In this document: piece by piece, positions 7,056-15,120 of the stretch
Layout: every line of letters begins with the position of its first letter
How positions within the stretch are numbered: the stretch's first letter is position 1
Source: Oscillospiraceae bacterium
GTDB taxonomy: Bacteria > Bacillota_A > Clostridia > Oscillospirales > Ruminococcaceae
Length of the DNA: 29,420 bases
Reading direction: 5' to 3'
Assembly (NCBI GenBank): GCA_017829075.1
Contig: JAGAJA010000119.1
Coordinates: forward strand, 1-29,420
Notes under the pieces: generated by a model
Database searches by the model: none
What the model was told of the DNA's origin: nothing
The model's input: the letters and a program-made list of their open reading frames with translations, nothing else
Position numbers and translations under genes: made by a program

Positions 7056-7760
7056 TTATTCAGAATCAAGTATGTAGTCAGCCGCGTCGTCAAGCGTTCC
7101 CTGCGGAAAGCGGCTGGTATCCTCGCCGTTCGGATTTTCTGTGAATTCATTGGCAAGAAACACCTTGATGCCCAGTTTTTCTGCGACCATATCCTCGGAA
7201 ACATTGTTGCCGACCATAACGCAGTTTTCCGGCTGAACTCCGATCTTTCCGAGAATTTCACTGAAATATGCCGGATTAGGCTTGCAGTAGGTGCTGTTGT
7301 CGTAGTAAGTGATAAGCTCGAAATCCTCCGGCAGGAGATTTACCCACTTCATGCGGGTGAGAACTCCGTCCAGCGGGAATATAGGATTTGTTGCAAGAAC
7401 CACCCTCAGCCCGGCGTTTTTGAGCTTCTGGATCAGCGGCTTTCTGTCCGGAACGTATTTCAGGCTTGCCTTTGCCTTATCGAATTCGTGGGTGTAGAAA
7501 TCATCGCATTCTCCCCGTGCGTCAGGGAGTCCGGGATTCATCGCGTTGAAGGTTTCCCAGAACGCTTCGGAATTGGGACGGCTGCCGTCATTCATGATCA
7601 TCGACTTTGTACCAGCCCAGACGGATTTTACGGTGTGCTTCGGCTCGTAACCGAGGTGCGCAAGCCGTTTGCACAGCTCGCTGAAATAGATATTCACGAA
7701 ATCCTCCTGCTCAAATGGGAGCAGCGTTCCGTCAAGGTCAAACAGTACTGTCGTTATCAT
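7056..7760 (-). CDS. HAD superfamily hydrolase (phosphatase-like)
   Basis: The 234-residue cytosolic protein shows the HAD motifs in order. Motif I is FDLDGT with D8 (nucleophile) and D10; motif II is the Ser/Thr of VVLATNP; motif III is the Lys of CKPNPAYF; motif IV is the acidic pair in MVGNNVSEDM. A helical cap domain is expected between I and II. It probably hydrolyses a phosphate ester or anhydride; the substrate is unknown. The ATG has AAGGAG 7 nt upstream and overlaps the end of the exonuclease gene by 23 nt, so the genes are co-translated in an operon. The length is typical of YjjG/Gph-like members. Confidence 0.9.
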   Translation of the reverse strand: MITTVLFDLDGTLLPFEQEDFVNIYFSELCKRLAHLGYEPKHTVKSVWAGTKSMIMNDGSRPNSEAFWETFNAMNPGLPDARGECDDFYTHEFDKAKASLKYVPDRKPLIQKLKNAGLRVVLATNPIFPLDGVLTRMKWVNLLPEDFELITYYDNSTYCKPNPAYFSEILGKIGVQPENCVMVGNNVSEDMVAEKLGIKVFLANEFTENPNGEDTSRFPQGTLDDAADYILDSE

Positions 7761-8691
7761 TAACTATCTCCTTTGCGTCCTTTGCCGCGCGGCGTTTTTC
7801 AATGGCGGCGTGCTGTTTCTCAAGCTTCTTCTGATATGAGGCTTTGGCTTCATTGTCGGATCTGTATATAGACCGGGTAAGCGTCCATCTGTCTGCTGCG
7901 GCGCGCTTGCAGACAAGCTTCACGAGGAATTCTCCGTGCTCCGGGCAGGAACAGATGTTGTTCTTCCTTATGACGCCAAGCGACAGCCATTCGCCGTTGG
8001 AAAGTATCTTTCCGCATTCAGGGCAGGGGATCTCAGTGAATTGCTGTTCTGAAGTTATCCGTTTTATATCCGGAATATCCCGGAATATTTCCCTGGAAAT
8101 AACTGGACGCTGACCCGCTGACATTCCGGAGTATTCCGCAAGTCCCTTTATCATGTCCAGCTTTCGGCAGACCTCGAACGTAAACCACGCATCGTTCATT
8201 GCGTCATGCGCCTGCGCGTCCATTGGGATCTGAAGCCGCTCCACAGCGTCAGAAAGCGACCACTGCACCCGTTCGTTGTCGATCTGGTTTTTGTAGATAA
8301 GCTGCAAATTCACATAATCACTGCCGAAAGAGCGGTCAAGCCCGTGCAGTTCCAGATTGTCCGCAAGCATCGCAATGTCATCGAAGCCCCATGTGATGAA
8401 CCGGAATTCCGGCGAGCACCATTCTTTTAGCCGCCGGAACGCCTCTGGAAAGCTCTCGCCCTGAGCCAGCATTTCGCTGGTGATTCCGGTGATCTTTTCA
8501 ACATGGCGGTTCATTTTCTTGTAGTACTTCGGGGCGACGTTTATTTTCAGCTTGTCAACGAAGTTGAAATTCTCGTCAGCCTTGACTGCGCCGATCTGTA
8601 TTATCTCCCCGCGCAGCAGCACAGGCTGCTGAACGGTGTGGGCGCGGTCAAGCGCCTGATTCCATTCCATGTCAAGAATTATATAGTACAT
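7738..8691 (-). CDS. DEDDh 3'-5' exonuclease with C-terminal zinc-ribbon-like domain
   Basis: The N-terminal 175 residues are an RNase T/DnaQ-type exonuclease. D7 and E9 lie in ILDMEWN (ExoI), an aspartate in TWGFDDIAML near 104-105 (ExoII), and H162 with D167 in AHDAMNDAW (ExoIII, DEDDh type). It resembles KapD-type proteins, which trim RNA or DNA from the 3' end. After residue 220 there is a cysteine cluster (C223, C226, C247, C249, H252) that looks like a zinc-binding module; this extension is less common, and I infer nucleic-acid contact. A basic coiled tail (about 285-310) follows. The ATG lies 15 nt after the ABC-F stop, with GGAG overlapping that stop, in the same operon. Confidence 0.86.
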   Translation of the reverse strand: MYYIILDMEWNQALDRAHTVQQPVLLRGEIIQIGAVKADENFNFVDKLKINVAPKYYKKMNRHVEKITGITSEMLAQGESFPEAFRRLKEWCSPEFRFITWGFDDIAMLADNLELHGLDRSFGSDYVNLQLIYKNQIDNERVQWSLSDAVERLQIPMDAQAHDAMNDAWFTFEVCRKLDMIKGLAEYSGMSAGQRPVISREIFRDIPDIKRITSEQQFTEIPCPECGKILSNGEWLSLGVIRKNNICSCPEHGEFLVKLVCKRAAADRWTLTRSIYRSDNEAKASYQKKLEKQHAAIEKRRAAKDAKEIVNDNDSTV

Positions 8692-8706
8692 CTGACATAA
8701 ACTCCA

Positions 8707-10320
8707 TTAAAGCATAAGCTTGCCGCCGACATTTTCATGCCGCCACTCAACGAACTCGTCGTAGGTGCCGGCGCGGTCAAGGCAGCCGTTTTCTGTGATC
8801 TCTATAATTCGGTTTGCGGCGGTTTCCAGTATTTCGTGGTCGTGGGAAGCAAACAGCAGATTGCCCTTGAATTCAGACAGACCGTTGTTTACCGCGGTGA
8901 TGCTTTCGAGGTCGAGGTGGTTGGTGGGTCGGTCGAGAATGAGCACGTTGCTCTGGAACAGCATCATTCTTGAGAACATACAGCGAACCTTTTCGCCGCC
9001 GGAGAGCACATTCACCGGCTTGAAAACATCGTCGCCGCTGAACAGCATACGCCCTAGGAAGCCGCGCAGATAGCTCTCGGTTTCGTCCTTTGAGTACTGG
9101 CGCATCCAGTCGAGAATCGACAGGGTGCAGCCGTCAAAGAACGCGCTGTTGTCATTCGGGAAATAGCTTACAGAAGTTGTGCTGCCCCATTTGTAGCTGC
9201 CCTCGTCCGGCTCCATTTCCTCCATGAGTATCTTGAAAAGGGTAGTCACGGCGATCTCGTTGTTGCCGACGAATGCGATCTTGTCGCCCTTTCCTACGGT
9301 GAAGCTTACGTTGTTCAGCACCTTTACTCCGTCCACGGTCTTGGAAAGCCCGGTCACCTGAAGAATATCCTTGCCGACCTCTCGTTCCATGTCAAAGGCG
9401 ATATAGGGGTACTTTCTGCTGGAAGCCGGCAGCTCCTCCACCGTTAGCTTGTCGATAAGCTTGCGCCGGGAGGTCGCCTGCTTGGACTTGGATTTGTTCG
9501 CGGAGAACCGCGCGATGAAGTTCTGTAATTCCTTTATCTTTTCCTCGGCGCGCTTGTTCTGCTGCTTTATCATGCGCTGAATGAGCTGCGAGGACTCGTA
9601 CCAGAACTCGTAGTTTCCGACATACATCTTGATCTTTCCGTAGTCGATATCCACGATGTGGGTGCATACGTTGTTCAGAAAGTGACGGTCGTGGGATACT
9701 ACGATAACTGTTCCGAAGTACTCCGCGAGGAAGTCCTCCAGCCATGAAACGGCTTCAACGTCGAGGTGGTTGGTAGGCTCGTCCATGAGGATAATATCGG
9801 GATTTCCGAACAGGCACTGAGCCAGCAGCACCTTGACCTTTTCGTTGCCGGTGAGGGAATCCATCTGCTGATAAAGAATTTCCTCCGGCAGTCCCAGACC
9901 CTGTATCAGCTTGGAAGCGTCTGATTCCGCCTCCCAGCCGTTAAGTTCCGCAAATTCCGCCTCAAGCTCGGAGGCGCGGTTGCCGTCCTCCTCGGAGAAA
10001 TCCGGCTTTGCGTAAAGCTCGTCCTTTTCCTTCATGATGTCGTAAAGGCGCTTGTTGCCGAGGATTACGGTGTCCTGCACGGTGTATTCGTCAAACGCGT
10101 AGTGATCCTGCCTGAGCACAGACATACGCAGCTCGGCGGGCTTGGAAACGCTGCCCTTTGTGGGTTCAAGCTCACCGCAGAGCACTTTAAGGAATGTGGA
10201 CTTGCCTGCGCCGTTTGCGCCGATAACTCCGTAGCAGTTGCCGGCGGTGAATTTCAGGTCAACGTCCTTGAAAAGAAGCTGTCCGCCGAAGCTGACGCTT
10301 ACATCAGATACTGTGATCAA
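8707..10320 (-). CDS. ABC-F family ATPase (YbiT/YkpA-like), with a degenerate second ATP site
   Basis: This 537-residue soluble protein has two ABC domains and no membrane segments; ABC-F proteins act on ribosomes. The first domain has Walker A GANGAGKST (34-42) and Walker B ILMDEP (176-182). The linker between domains is about 235-310. In the second domain Walker A reads GNNEIAVTT (352-360), without the lysine, and Walker B is LDRPTNHLD (462-470) with Arg464 where the catalytic Glu sits. The first-domain signature is LTGNEK (156-161), the second LSGGEK (439-444). Thus one composite site is intact and the other decayed. The TTG at 10320 is the start (AGGAG 9 nt upstream). It heads the ABC-F/exonuclease/HAD operon. 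Confidence 0.9.
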   Translation of the reverse strand: MITVSDVSVSFGGQLLFKDVDLKFTAGNCYGVIGANGAGKSTFLKVLCGELEPTKGSVSKPAELRMSVLRQDHYAFDEYTVQDTVILGNKRLYDIMKEKDELYAKPDFSEEDGNRASELEAEFAELNGWEAESDASKLIQGLGLPEEILYQQMDSLTGNEKVKVLLAQCLFGNPDIILMDEPTNHLDVEAVSWLEDFLAEYFGTVIVVSHDRHFLNNVCTHIVDIDYGKIKMYVGNYEFWYESSQLIQRMIKQQNKRAEEKIKELQNFIARFSANKSKSKQATSRRKLIDKLTVEELPASSRKYPYIAFDMEREVGKDILQVTGLSKTVDGVKVLNNVSFTVGKGDKIAFVGNNEIAVTTLFKILMEEMEPDEGSYKWGSTTSVSYFPNDNSAFFDGCTLSILDWMRQYSKDETESYLRGFLGRMLFSGDDVFKPVNVLSGGEKVRCMFSRMMLFQSNVLILDRPTNHLDLESITAVNNGLSEFKGNLLFASHDHEILETAANRIIEITENGCLDRAGTYDEFVEWRHENVGGKLML

Positions 10321-10365
10321 ATCGTTGTTCTCCTTTTTCTTTATAATAATAGCATATACATTACT

Positions 10366-10394
10366 AGTATAACATATCATTTCCTTTTTTACAA
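10366..10394 (-). promoter_or_regulatory. Promoter of the ABC-F operon
   Basis: On the minus strand TTGTAA (rc of 10389-10394), a 17-nt spacer and TATACT (rc of 10366-10371) are seen, with TGT before the -10 (extended -10). The predicted start is about 40 nt before the TTG codon. The -35 is imperfect. Confidence 0.65.
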
Positions 10395-10462
10395 GCCCTT
10401 TATGGAAGTTTTTTTGTCTTCGTAATAAATTGCGGTCATCATAAATATATATGTACAAACAC

Positions 10463-10494
10463 AAAAAAGAAAAAGCCCCGGTAGAAACCGGAGC
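10463..10494 (-). terminator. Terminator of abrB
   Basis: On the minus strand GCTCCGGT pairs with ACCGGGGC (one U-G pair) around a 4-nt loop. It is followed by TTTTTCTTTTTT, a classic U-tract. It lies 24 nt after the AbrB stop codon and separates it from the ABC-F operon promoter. Confidence 0.88.
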
Positions 10495-10517
10495 AATATG
10501 TATTCTTTTCTGTATTA

Positions 10518-10766
10518 TCAGCTAAGCTTGCTGAGCTCTGCGAGGCACTCGGAGCAGATGTTCTTTCCCTTGAAAATGGTAATTCCGCTTGCGTTTGCAC
10601 AGAATGCACACGCAGGGGTGTACTTCTTGAGAATGATCTGATCGTCCTCAACATAGATCTCAAGGCTGTCCTTGATGCCGATGTCAAGAGTTCTTCTCAG
10701 CTCGATCGGGATTACTATTCTTCCAAGCTCGTCCACTTTTCTTACAATACCTGTTGACTTAACCAT
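10518..10766 (-). CDS. AbrB/SpoVT-type transition-state regulator with CxxC pairs
   Basis: The 82-residue protein begins with the swapped-hairpin AbrB DNA-binding domain: KSTGIVRKVDELGRIVIPIELRR is the family core. AbrB-like dimers or tetramers bind AT-rich promoter DNA and control stationary-phase and sporulation genes. The C-terminal third carries C53-A-F-C56 and C71-S-E-C74, a probable zinc ribbon that is typical of clostridial AbrB versions rather than the Bacillus subtilis form. An AGGAGG Shine-Dalgarno precedes the ATG. It is monocistronic, with a perfect-consensus promoter and a strong terminator. Confidence 0.93.
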   Translation of the reverse strand: MVKSTGIVRKVDELGRIVIPIELRRTLDIGIKDSLEIYVEDDQIILKKYTPACAFCANASGITIFKGKNICSECLAELSKLS

Positions 10767-10867
10767 TTTTTCTTCCTCCTGTTTTTGCAGCTTACGCTTT
10801 CACTCGACCAGCGCTGCCTTTTGTCCTGTTTTACCGTTTTTTTCAGCAGTTTGCTGAATTCTTGCAT

Positions 10868-10896
10868 ATTATAGCATGTTTTATTTTGGTTGTCAA
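10868..10896 (-). promoter_or_regulatory. Consensus promoter of abrB
   Basis: On the minus strand TTGACA (rc of 10891-10896), exactly 17 nt, and TATAAT (rc of 10868-10873) form a perfect consensus, with TGC ahead of the -10. A 5' leader of about 95 nt with a small CAGCA/TGCTG hairpin leads to the ATG. The divergent stretch 10,900-11,136 before spmA shows no clear promoter or ORF. Confidence 0.9.
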
Positions 10897-11150
10897 TTTG
10901 AAAAATGCAAAATTCTGTCAGTTTATATCTGAAACATTGCATAAAACGATAAATAAAAGTGTCGTATATGATTAAAAGCATATGCTTTAAATCAAGAATA
11001 TCCTGATAATACCGCCAAATGTCGAAGAATGGAAAGTTCACGGCGACTTCTGGAAGAAAATTAGGAAAAACCAATAAAAAGTGTATTGCGTATTAAAGGT
11101 CAAAAATGGCTATATGCAGCATAATAAGGAACAAATGAGGAGGTATTGTC

Positions 11151-11768
11151 TTGAAAGTAATTCTTGCGGTGATACCCGCCGCTGCAATAATCTGCGGAAT
11201 ATTCACCGGCAGACTGCCGGAGGTTTCCGCGGCGGTGCTGGAAAAAGCAGGGGACGCTGTGACGCTCGCGATAACCCTTTGCGGAATAATGTGCCTGTGG
11301 AGCGGACTTATGAAGGTCGCTGAGGAGGCAGGGGCGGTAAAGGCGCTGTCCGGACTGCTTTCTCCGGCTGTGTCGCTTCTGTTCAGAGGACTGGAAAAAG
11401 GCGGCAGGGCAATGCAGCTTATTTCCATGAACCTGTCGGCTAATATCCTTGGGCTTGGAAACGCGACTACTCCGCTTGGAATAAGGGCGATGGAAGCGAT
11501 TCAGGAGGAAGAAACCGGACTGCACGGAAAGCCGGACGGTACTGCCTCCGACAATATGATAATGCTGACCGTGCTGAATACCGCCAGCTTGCAGATAATT
11601 CCTGCAACTGCGGCGGCGCTCAGGGCAGCTCACGGCGCGGCGCGACCTATGGAGATACTGCCCTGCGTGTGGATAGTTTCGGCATATTCACTCGCGGCGG
11701 CAGTGGGCGCGGCGAAGCTTCTGGCATGGCTTTCGAGAAAGCGGAGGGGACAAGGTGCAGATAACTGA
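11151..11768 (+). CDS. spmA: Spore maturation protein A
   Basis: The 205-residue integral membrane protein has the nucleoside-recognition/Gate-domain pattern of SpmA: ITLCGIMCLWSGLMKVAEEAG, then SANILGLGNATTPLGIRAMEA, a highly conserved family block. In Bacillus it acts with SpmB in spore-core dehydration. The start is TTG at 11151 (MKVILAV), with GAGGAGGT 6 nt upstream. It overlaps spmB by 14 nt. No sigma-E-type promoter could be assigned with confidence. Its usual neighbour dacB is absent here. Confidence 0.93.
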   Translation: MKVILAVIPAAAIICGIFTGRLPEVSAAVLEKAGDAVTLAITLCGIMCLWSGLMKVAEEAGAVKALSGLLSPAVSLLFRGLEKGGRAMQLISMNLSANILGLGNATTPLGIRAMEAIQEEETGLHGKPDGTASDNMIMLTVLNTASLQIIPATAAALRAAHGAARPMEILPCVWIVSAYSLAAAVGAAKLLAWLSRKRRGQGADN

Positions 11769-12276
11769 TTTCATAATCCCGGTGCTTTTCGCCGGGATAC
11801 TCATATGCGGCTTTGTAAGAAAGGTAGATGTATTTTCGGTGTTCTGCTCCGGAGCGTCCGAGGGGCTGAAAACCACCGCTGACATTCTTCCGGCTCTGAT
11901 CTTGCTGCTGATAAGCGTAGGAATGCTTCAGGCAAGCGGCGCGGTGGAGCTGCTTACAGAGCTGCTGGCGCCGGTCTGCAATGCAGTCGGATTTCCGCCG
12001 GAATGTATGCAGATGGTTCTGCTCAGACCCTTTTCCGGCAGCGGCGCAATCGCCGTATACGACGGAATTGCATCGGAATGCGGTGTGGACAGCTTCGCGG
12101 GGAGGGTCGCTGCGGTGCTTCTGGGTTCATCAGAAACTACCTTTTACACAGTTGCGGTGTATTTCTCTGCCGTAAAAATAAAAAAGACCCGTTATGCAGT
12201 TCCTGCTGCGCTCACGGCAGACTGTACGGCATGGATCGTATGCGGGCTTATGGTCGGCCTTATACTTGGAACGTGA
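11755..12276 (+). CDS. spmB: Spore maturation protein B
   Basis: The 173-residue membrane protein is the partner of SpmA. Family landmarks are FCSGASEGLKTTADILPALILL and VLLRPFSGSGAIAVYDGI, and later GSSETTFYTVAVYF. The start is GTG at 11755, with GGAGGGG a few bases upstream, inside the end of spmA; the pair is translationally coupled. Their presence suggests a sporulating organism or one descended from sporulators. Confidence 0.93.
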   Translation: MQITDFIIPVLFAGILICGFVRKVDVFSVFCSGASEGLKTTADILPALILLLISVGMLQASGAVELLTELLAPVCNAVGFPPECMQMVLLRPFSGSGAIAVYDGIASECGVDSFAGRVAAVLLGSSETTFYTVAVYFSAVKIKKTRYAVPAALTADCTAWIVCGLMVGLILGT

Positions 12277-12296
12277 CCGAATGTTCGTCGGAATGC

Positions 12297-12325
12297 TTGA
12301 TTTTTTGCGGATAATGGTATATAAT
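12297..12325 (+). promoter_or_regulatory. Promoter of the CCA-type nucleotidyltransferase gene
   Basis: TTGATT (12297-12302), a 17-nt spacer and TATAAT (12320-12325) form a good sigma-A promoter about 35 nt before the CDS. It begins just after the spmB stop. Confidence 0.75.
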
Positions 12326-12365
12326 AGTAAAGGAATGAAATTCGCAGAAATTCAGGGGTGATTTG

Positions 12366-13958
12366 ATGATTATTCTGCCTGAGCAGGTGACGCAGGCTAT
12401 CGAGGTGCTGGAGAACTCCGGCTATGACGCGTATATTGTCGGCGATTGTGTTAGAGAACTGCTTCTCGGAAATAATCCGCAGGACTATGATATTGTTACG
12501 AATGCTGGAATAAACGATATACTTTTTGCGTTCCGTGACTACCGCATTTCTGACGAGGGAATGAAGCGCGGCGAGGTGCTGGTTACCGTTGTCGGAATGA
12601 TCATACAGGTTTCCCCCTATCGCCGTGAGGTTGTCGGAAACCGCGTAATGTACGCCGAGGATCTGGAAACCGACCTGTTCCGACGCGGCTTCACCATGAA
12701 TGCAATGGCATACAGCCCCCGCACGGGTCTGATTGATCCTTTCGGAGGTAGGGCTTCGCTGCGCCCCGACCCGAATGCTGTCGCTGAGGAAGAAAGGGAA
12801 GAGCAGGAGATTGAGCTTCCTGCAAGCCCGGACATTTCCGAGATCCCCAGACGGAGAACCGGAGTATCACGGCTGCCGGCAAGGGTCATCGCGATAGGGG
12901 AGATGCAGACCCGCACCACAAAGGAAAACGGAAAGTCTGTGACTGAAACATGGTATGATATGTCCCGCTGCTTCACCTCCGACCCGTCACGGATTCTTGA
13001 GGCAATACGCTACTGCGCCGAGGGCGAATATATAATCGAGGACAAGACAAGGGAAGCAATACGCGCCAATGTAAGCTGCTTTGAGTACGCGGAAAAGGAC
13101 AAGCTGTTCAGCGAGCTTTCCCGGATAGTAATGGGAAAGTACGCAGGGCGTGTGCTGGAGCAGTACGCGGATATCCTGAAATTCCTTCTGCCGGAGATAG
13201 AGCCGTGCATTGATTTTGAACAGCACAGCGTTCACCATGACTTCACCGTATGGACGCACATCTGCAAGTCTGTCGGATATGCAGTCCCGGAGCTTTCGAT
13301 ACGCTTCGCAATGCTGTTTCACGACCTCGGAAAGCCGGACTGCTGCTCGATAGATTCCCATGGTCATGGGCATTTCAAGGGACACGGCGAGCGCAGCCGT
13401 CTGCTGGCGGAGAGGATCATGCGCCGTTTGGAGTTCCCGGCAGCGCTCTCTGAGGAGATAAGCTGGCTGGTATTTTATCACGACAAAGATATCCCGGAGG
13501 AGCGAAGCGAACTGAAACGGCTGCTTGACGCGCTCGGAGCAGAGGATCTGCGAAAGCTTATCCAGTGCGAGATAGCAGACAGCCGCGCCAAAAAGATCGA
13601 CCCGGAAACTCAGGACGTACAGCGGCTGAGGGCTTCAGCAGCGGCGCTGCGTGAGATACTCGACACCGGAGAGTGCTATAATATCCGTCAGCTTGCAATA
13701 ACCCCGCGGGAGCTTATGGAGCGCAGGCTGGTAAGCTCGGAGCAGGAGGCGGAGCAGCTTATGAACGCGCTGTTCGATATGGTGCTCGACAAGCCCAGCT
13801 TCAACAATAAGCTCATGCTGCTGGACATGGCGGAAAAGAGCAAACAGCGGCTTGATGACATCATAGCTGAGAGGGAACGTGCCGCCGCGGAAAAAAGAAC
13901 CGCGCAGGCAATGAAGCATCGCCGCTCAGAGCCGGTCTACACCCGGAAAAAGAAATAA
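12366..13958 (+). CDS. cca: CCA tRNA nucleotidyltransferase / poly(A) polymerase family with HD domain and insertion
   Basis: The 530-residue protein belongs to the class II nucleotidyltransferases that add or repair the tRNA 3' CCA. The N-terminal domain has GDCVRE (26-31) and the metal-binding D40-x-D42 in NPQDYDIV. RRGFTMNAMAY (107-116) and DPFGGR (124-129) are family blocks. An HD-domain region follows with HHDFTVW (290-296) and MLFHDLGKPD (316-325). Residues about 132-200 form an acidic, low-complexity insertion not found in standard enzymes, before DPSRILEAIRYCAE. The C-terminal tail is lysine/arginine-rich. The ATG at 12366 is chosen over a TTG one codon earlier; GGGGTG lies upstream. 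CCA addition versus tRNA/RNA polyadenylation cannot be told apart here. Confidence 0.88.
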   Translation: MIILPEQVTQAIEVLENSGYDAYIVGDCVRELLLGNNPQDYDIVTNAGINDILFAFRDYRISDEGMKRGEVLVTVVGMIIQVSPYRREVVGNRVMYAEDLETDLFRRGFTMNAMAYSPRTGLIDPFGGRASLRPDPNAVAEEEREEQEIELPASPDISEIPRRRTGVSRLPARVIAIGEMQTRTTKENGKSVTETWYDMSRCFTSDPSRILEAIRYCAEGEYIIEDKTREAIRANVSCFEYAEKDKLFSELSRIVMGKYAGRVLEQYADILKFLLPEIEPCIDFEQHSVHHDFTVWTHICKSVGYAVPELSIRFAMLFHDLGKPDCCSIDSHGHGHFKGHGERSRLLAERIMRRLEFPAALSEEISWLVFYHDKDIPEERSELKRLLDALGAEDLRKLIQCEIADSRAKKIDPETQDVQRLRASAAALREILDTGECYNIRQLAITPRELMERRLVSSEQEAEQLMNALFDMVLDKPSFNNKLMLLDMAEKSKQRLDDIIAERERAAAEKRTAQAMKHRRSEPVYTRKKK

Positions 13959-13961
13959 ATT

Positions 13962-13982
13962 AGGGCTGCCACAGGCAGCCCT
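13962..13982. terminator. Bidirectional terminator between cca and rlmA
   Basis: GGGCTGCC (13963-13970) and GGCAGCCC (13974-13981) form a perfect 8-bp stem with a 3-nt loop, plus an outer A-T pair. T-rich sequence on both sides is short. It serves two convergent genes, with stop codons at 13958 and 14002. Confidence 0.7.
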
Positions 13983-14001
13983 TTATGTTGTAAATCAGTA
14001 A

Positions 14002-14883
14002 TTATTTGACCCTGTAACACAAAACCTGAAAATCTATCTCAGTTTCAAAGCGGTCAGAAGTGCCGAAGTAGCTGTAAAGTCGGTTGCTGTCCTGCGGGGA
14101 GGTCTTGTAATAATACGGGGTCATGGTGAACAGCGCATTCAGCAGCTCCTGATCCGTGAGAGTCAGCATTCCGTGGACTTCTCGTTTTTCCAGAAGCTCC
14201 ATGCCGGGGATATCGTAGGGCTTTACCTCATTGAGCCGGGGCTGGTCGTAGATCAGGGCTTTCAGACCGTACAGGTGGCGTTCTCCGGGGATTGCGGTAA
14301 TGATCACTCCGCCGGGTTTTACCGTTCGCAGCAGTTCTTCCCGCTGGAACGGAGCAAATATCACAGCCGCCATGTCCGCGCATTTATCCTCAAGCGGCAG
14401 CCGGAATACGCTTGCCGCGGCACAGAAAATGTCCCGCCTTATTCCGCCGGCGCTGATTCGGGAGTGAGCAGCCGCCAAAGCGTTTTTGGAGATGTCCACG
14501 CCGAATACCCGCCCGCCGCGGGGCTGTATTGCTTCATACAATCCCACGGTATAATAACCCTCGCCGCAGCCGCAGTCAAGCAGCAGCGGATTTTCCATTT
14601 CTGCGGAGTATTTTCCGGCAAACTCGCACAGCGCAGTTCTGAGTTCGGAATAGGCTCCGCTGTCGAGGAAAAGACGTCTAGCCGCCACCATTTCCTTGCT
14701 GTCGCCGGGGTCTTTTACATTCTTGTGCTGGGAGAGCAGCAGATTAACGTAGCCCTTAGCAGAAATGTCAAAGCAGTGATTTTTCGGGCAGCGCAGGGTT
14801 TTCCCGTCAATCCGGAGCTGCGGGGGAGAGCTGCTTTTTTCGCCGCATACCGGGCAGGTCAGGGGGAGATTTTCTTCTGTCAT
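14002..14883 (-). CDS. rlmA: 23S rRNA (guanine-N1) methyltransferase RlmA-type
   Basis: The 293-residue cytosolic enzyme methylates a guanine of 23S rRNA helix 35 (G745 type or G748 type; the subtype is not resolved). The N-terminal zinc module has C10, C13, C32 and H36 (CPVCG...CPKNHC), followed by SQHKNVKDPGDSKEM and ARRLFLDSGAYSELR, which are RlmA hallmarks. LLLDCGCGEGYY is the SAM-binding motif. The ATG at 14883 (MTEENLPLTC) is supported by AAGGAG 7 nt upstream; a 43-residue upstream extension has no site. It is divergent from the EF-G-like gene. Confidence 0.92.
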   Translation of the reverse strand: MTEENLPLTCPVCGEKSSSPPQLRIDGKTLRCPKNHCFDISAKGYVNLLLSQHKNVKDPGDSKEMVAARRLFLDSGAYSELRTALCEFAGKYSAEMENPLLLDCGCGEGYYTVGLYEAIQPRGGRVFGVDISKNALAAAHSRISAGGIRRDIFCAAASVFRLPLEDKCADMAAVIFAPFQREELLRTVKPGGVIITAIPGERHLYGLKALIYDQPRLNEVKPYDIPGMELLEKREVHGMLTLTDQELLNALFTMTPYYYKTSPQDSNRLYSYFGTSDRFETEIDFQVLCYRVK

Positions 14884-14913
14884 AGTGTTCTCCTTGATAA
14901 AAAGTCTGAATAT

Positions 14914-14942
14914 ATTATATACTATCGTATTGACATATTCAA
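14914..14942 (-). promoter_or_regulatory. Promoter of rlmA
   Basis: On the minus strand TTGAAT (rc of 14937-14942), a 17-nt spacer and TATAAT (rc of 14914-14919) are present, with a start about 25 nt before the ATG. Confidence 0.78.
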
Positions 14943-15030
14943 GCGCGATTTTTAGGCTTTTGTTGTTAGAATTGCACAAAACGCTCTTTGATATTTGTAC
15001 ATTGGATATCAAAAAACTTCACAAAAACAG

Positions 15031-15059
15031 TTGATTTTTATACAACTTTACTATATAAT
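15031..15059 (+). promoter_or_regulatory. Promoter of the EF-G-like gene
   Basis: TTGATT (15031-15036), a 17-nt spacer and TATAAT (15054-15059) form a good promoter; the leader is about 55 nt. Confidence 0.75.
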
Positions 15060-15120
15060 AGATTTATGGAGTTCTAAGAGTTGTCTTATTACTGCAAATC
15101 TTTAGTTCGGAGGTCACTCA

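Noticed and set aside
10742..11074. Minus-strand open frame upstream of abrB
   Set aside because: It runs through the consensus abrB promoter and has no ribosome site.
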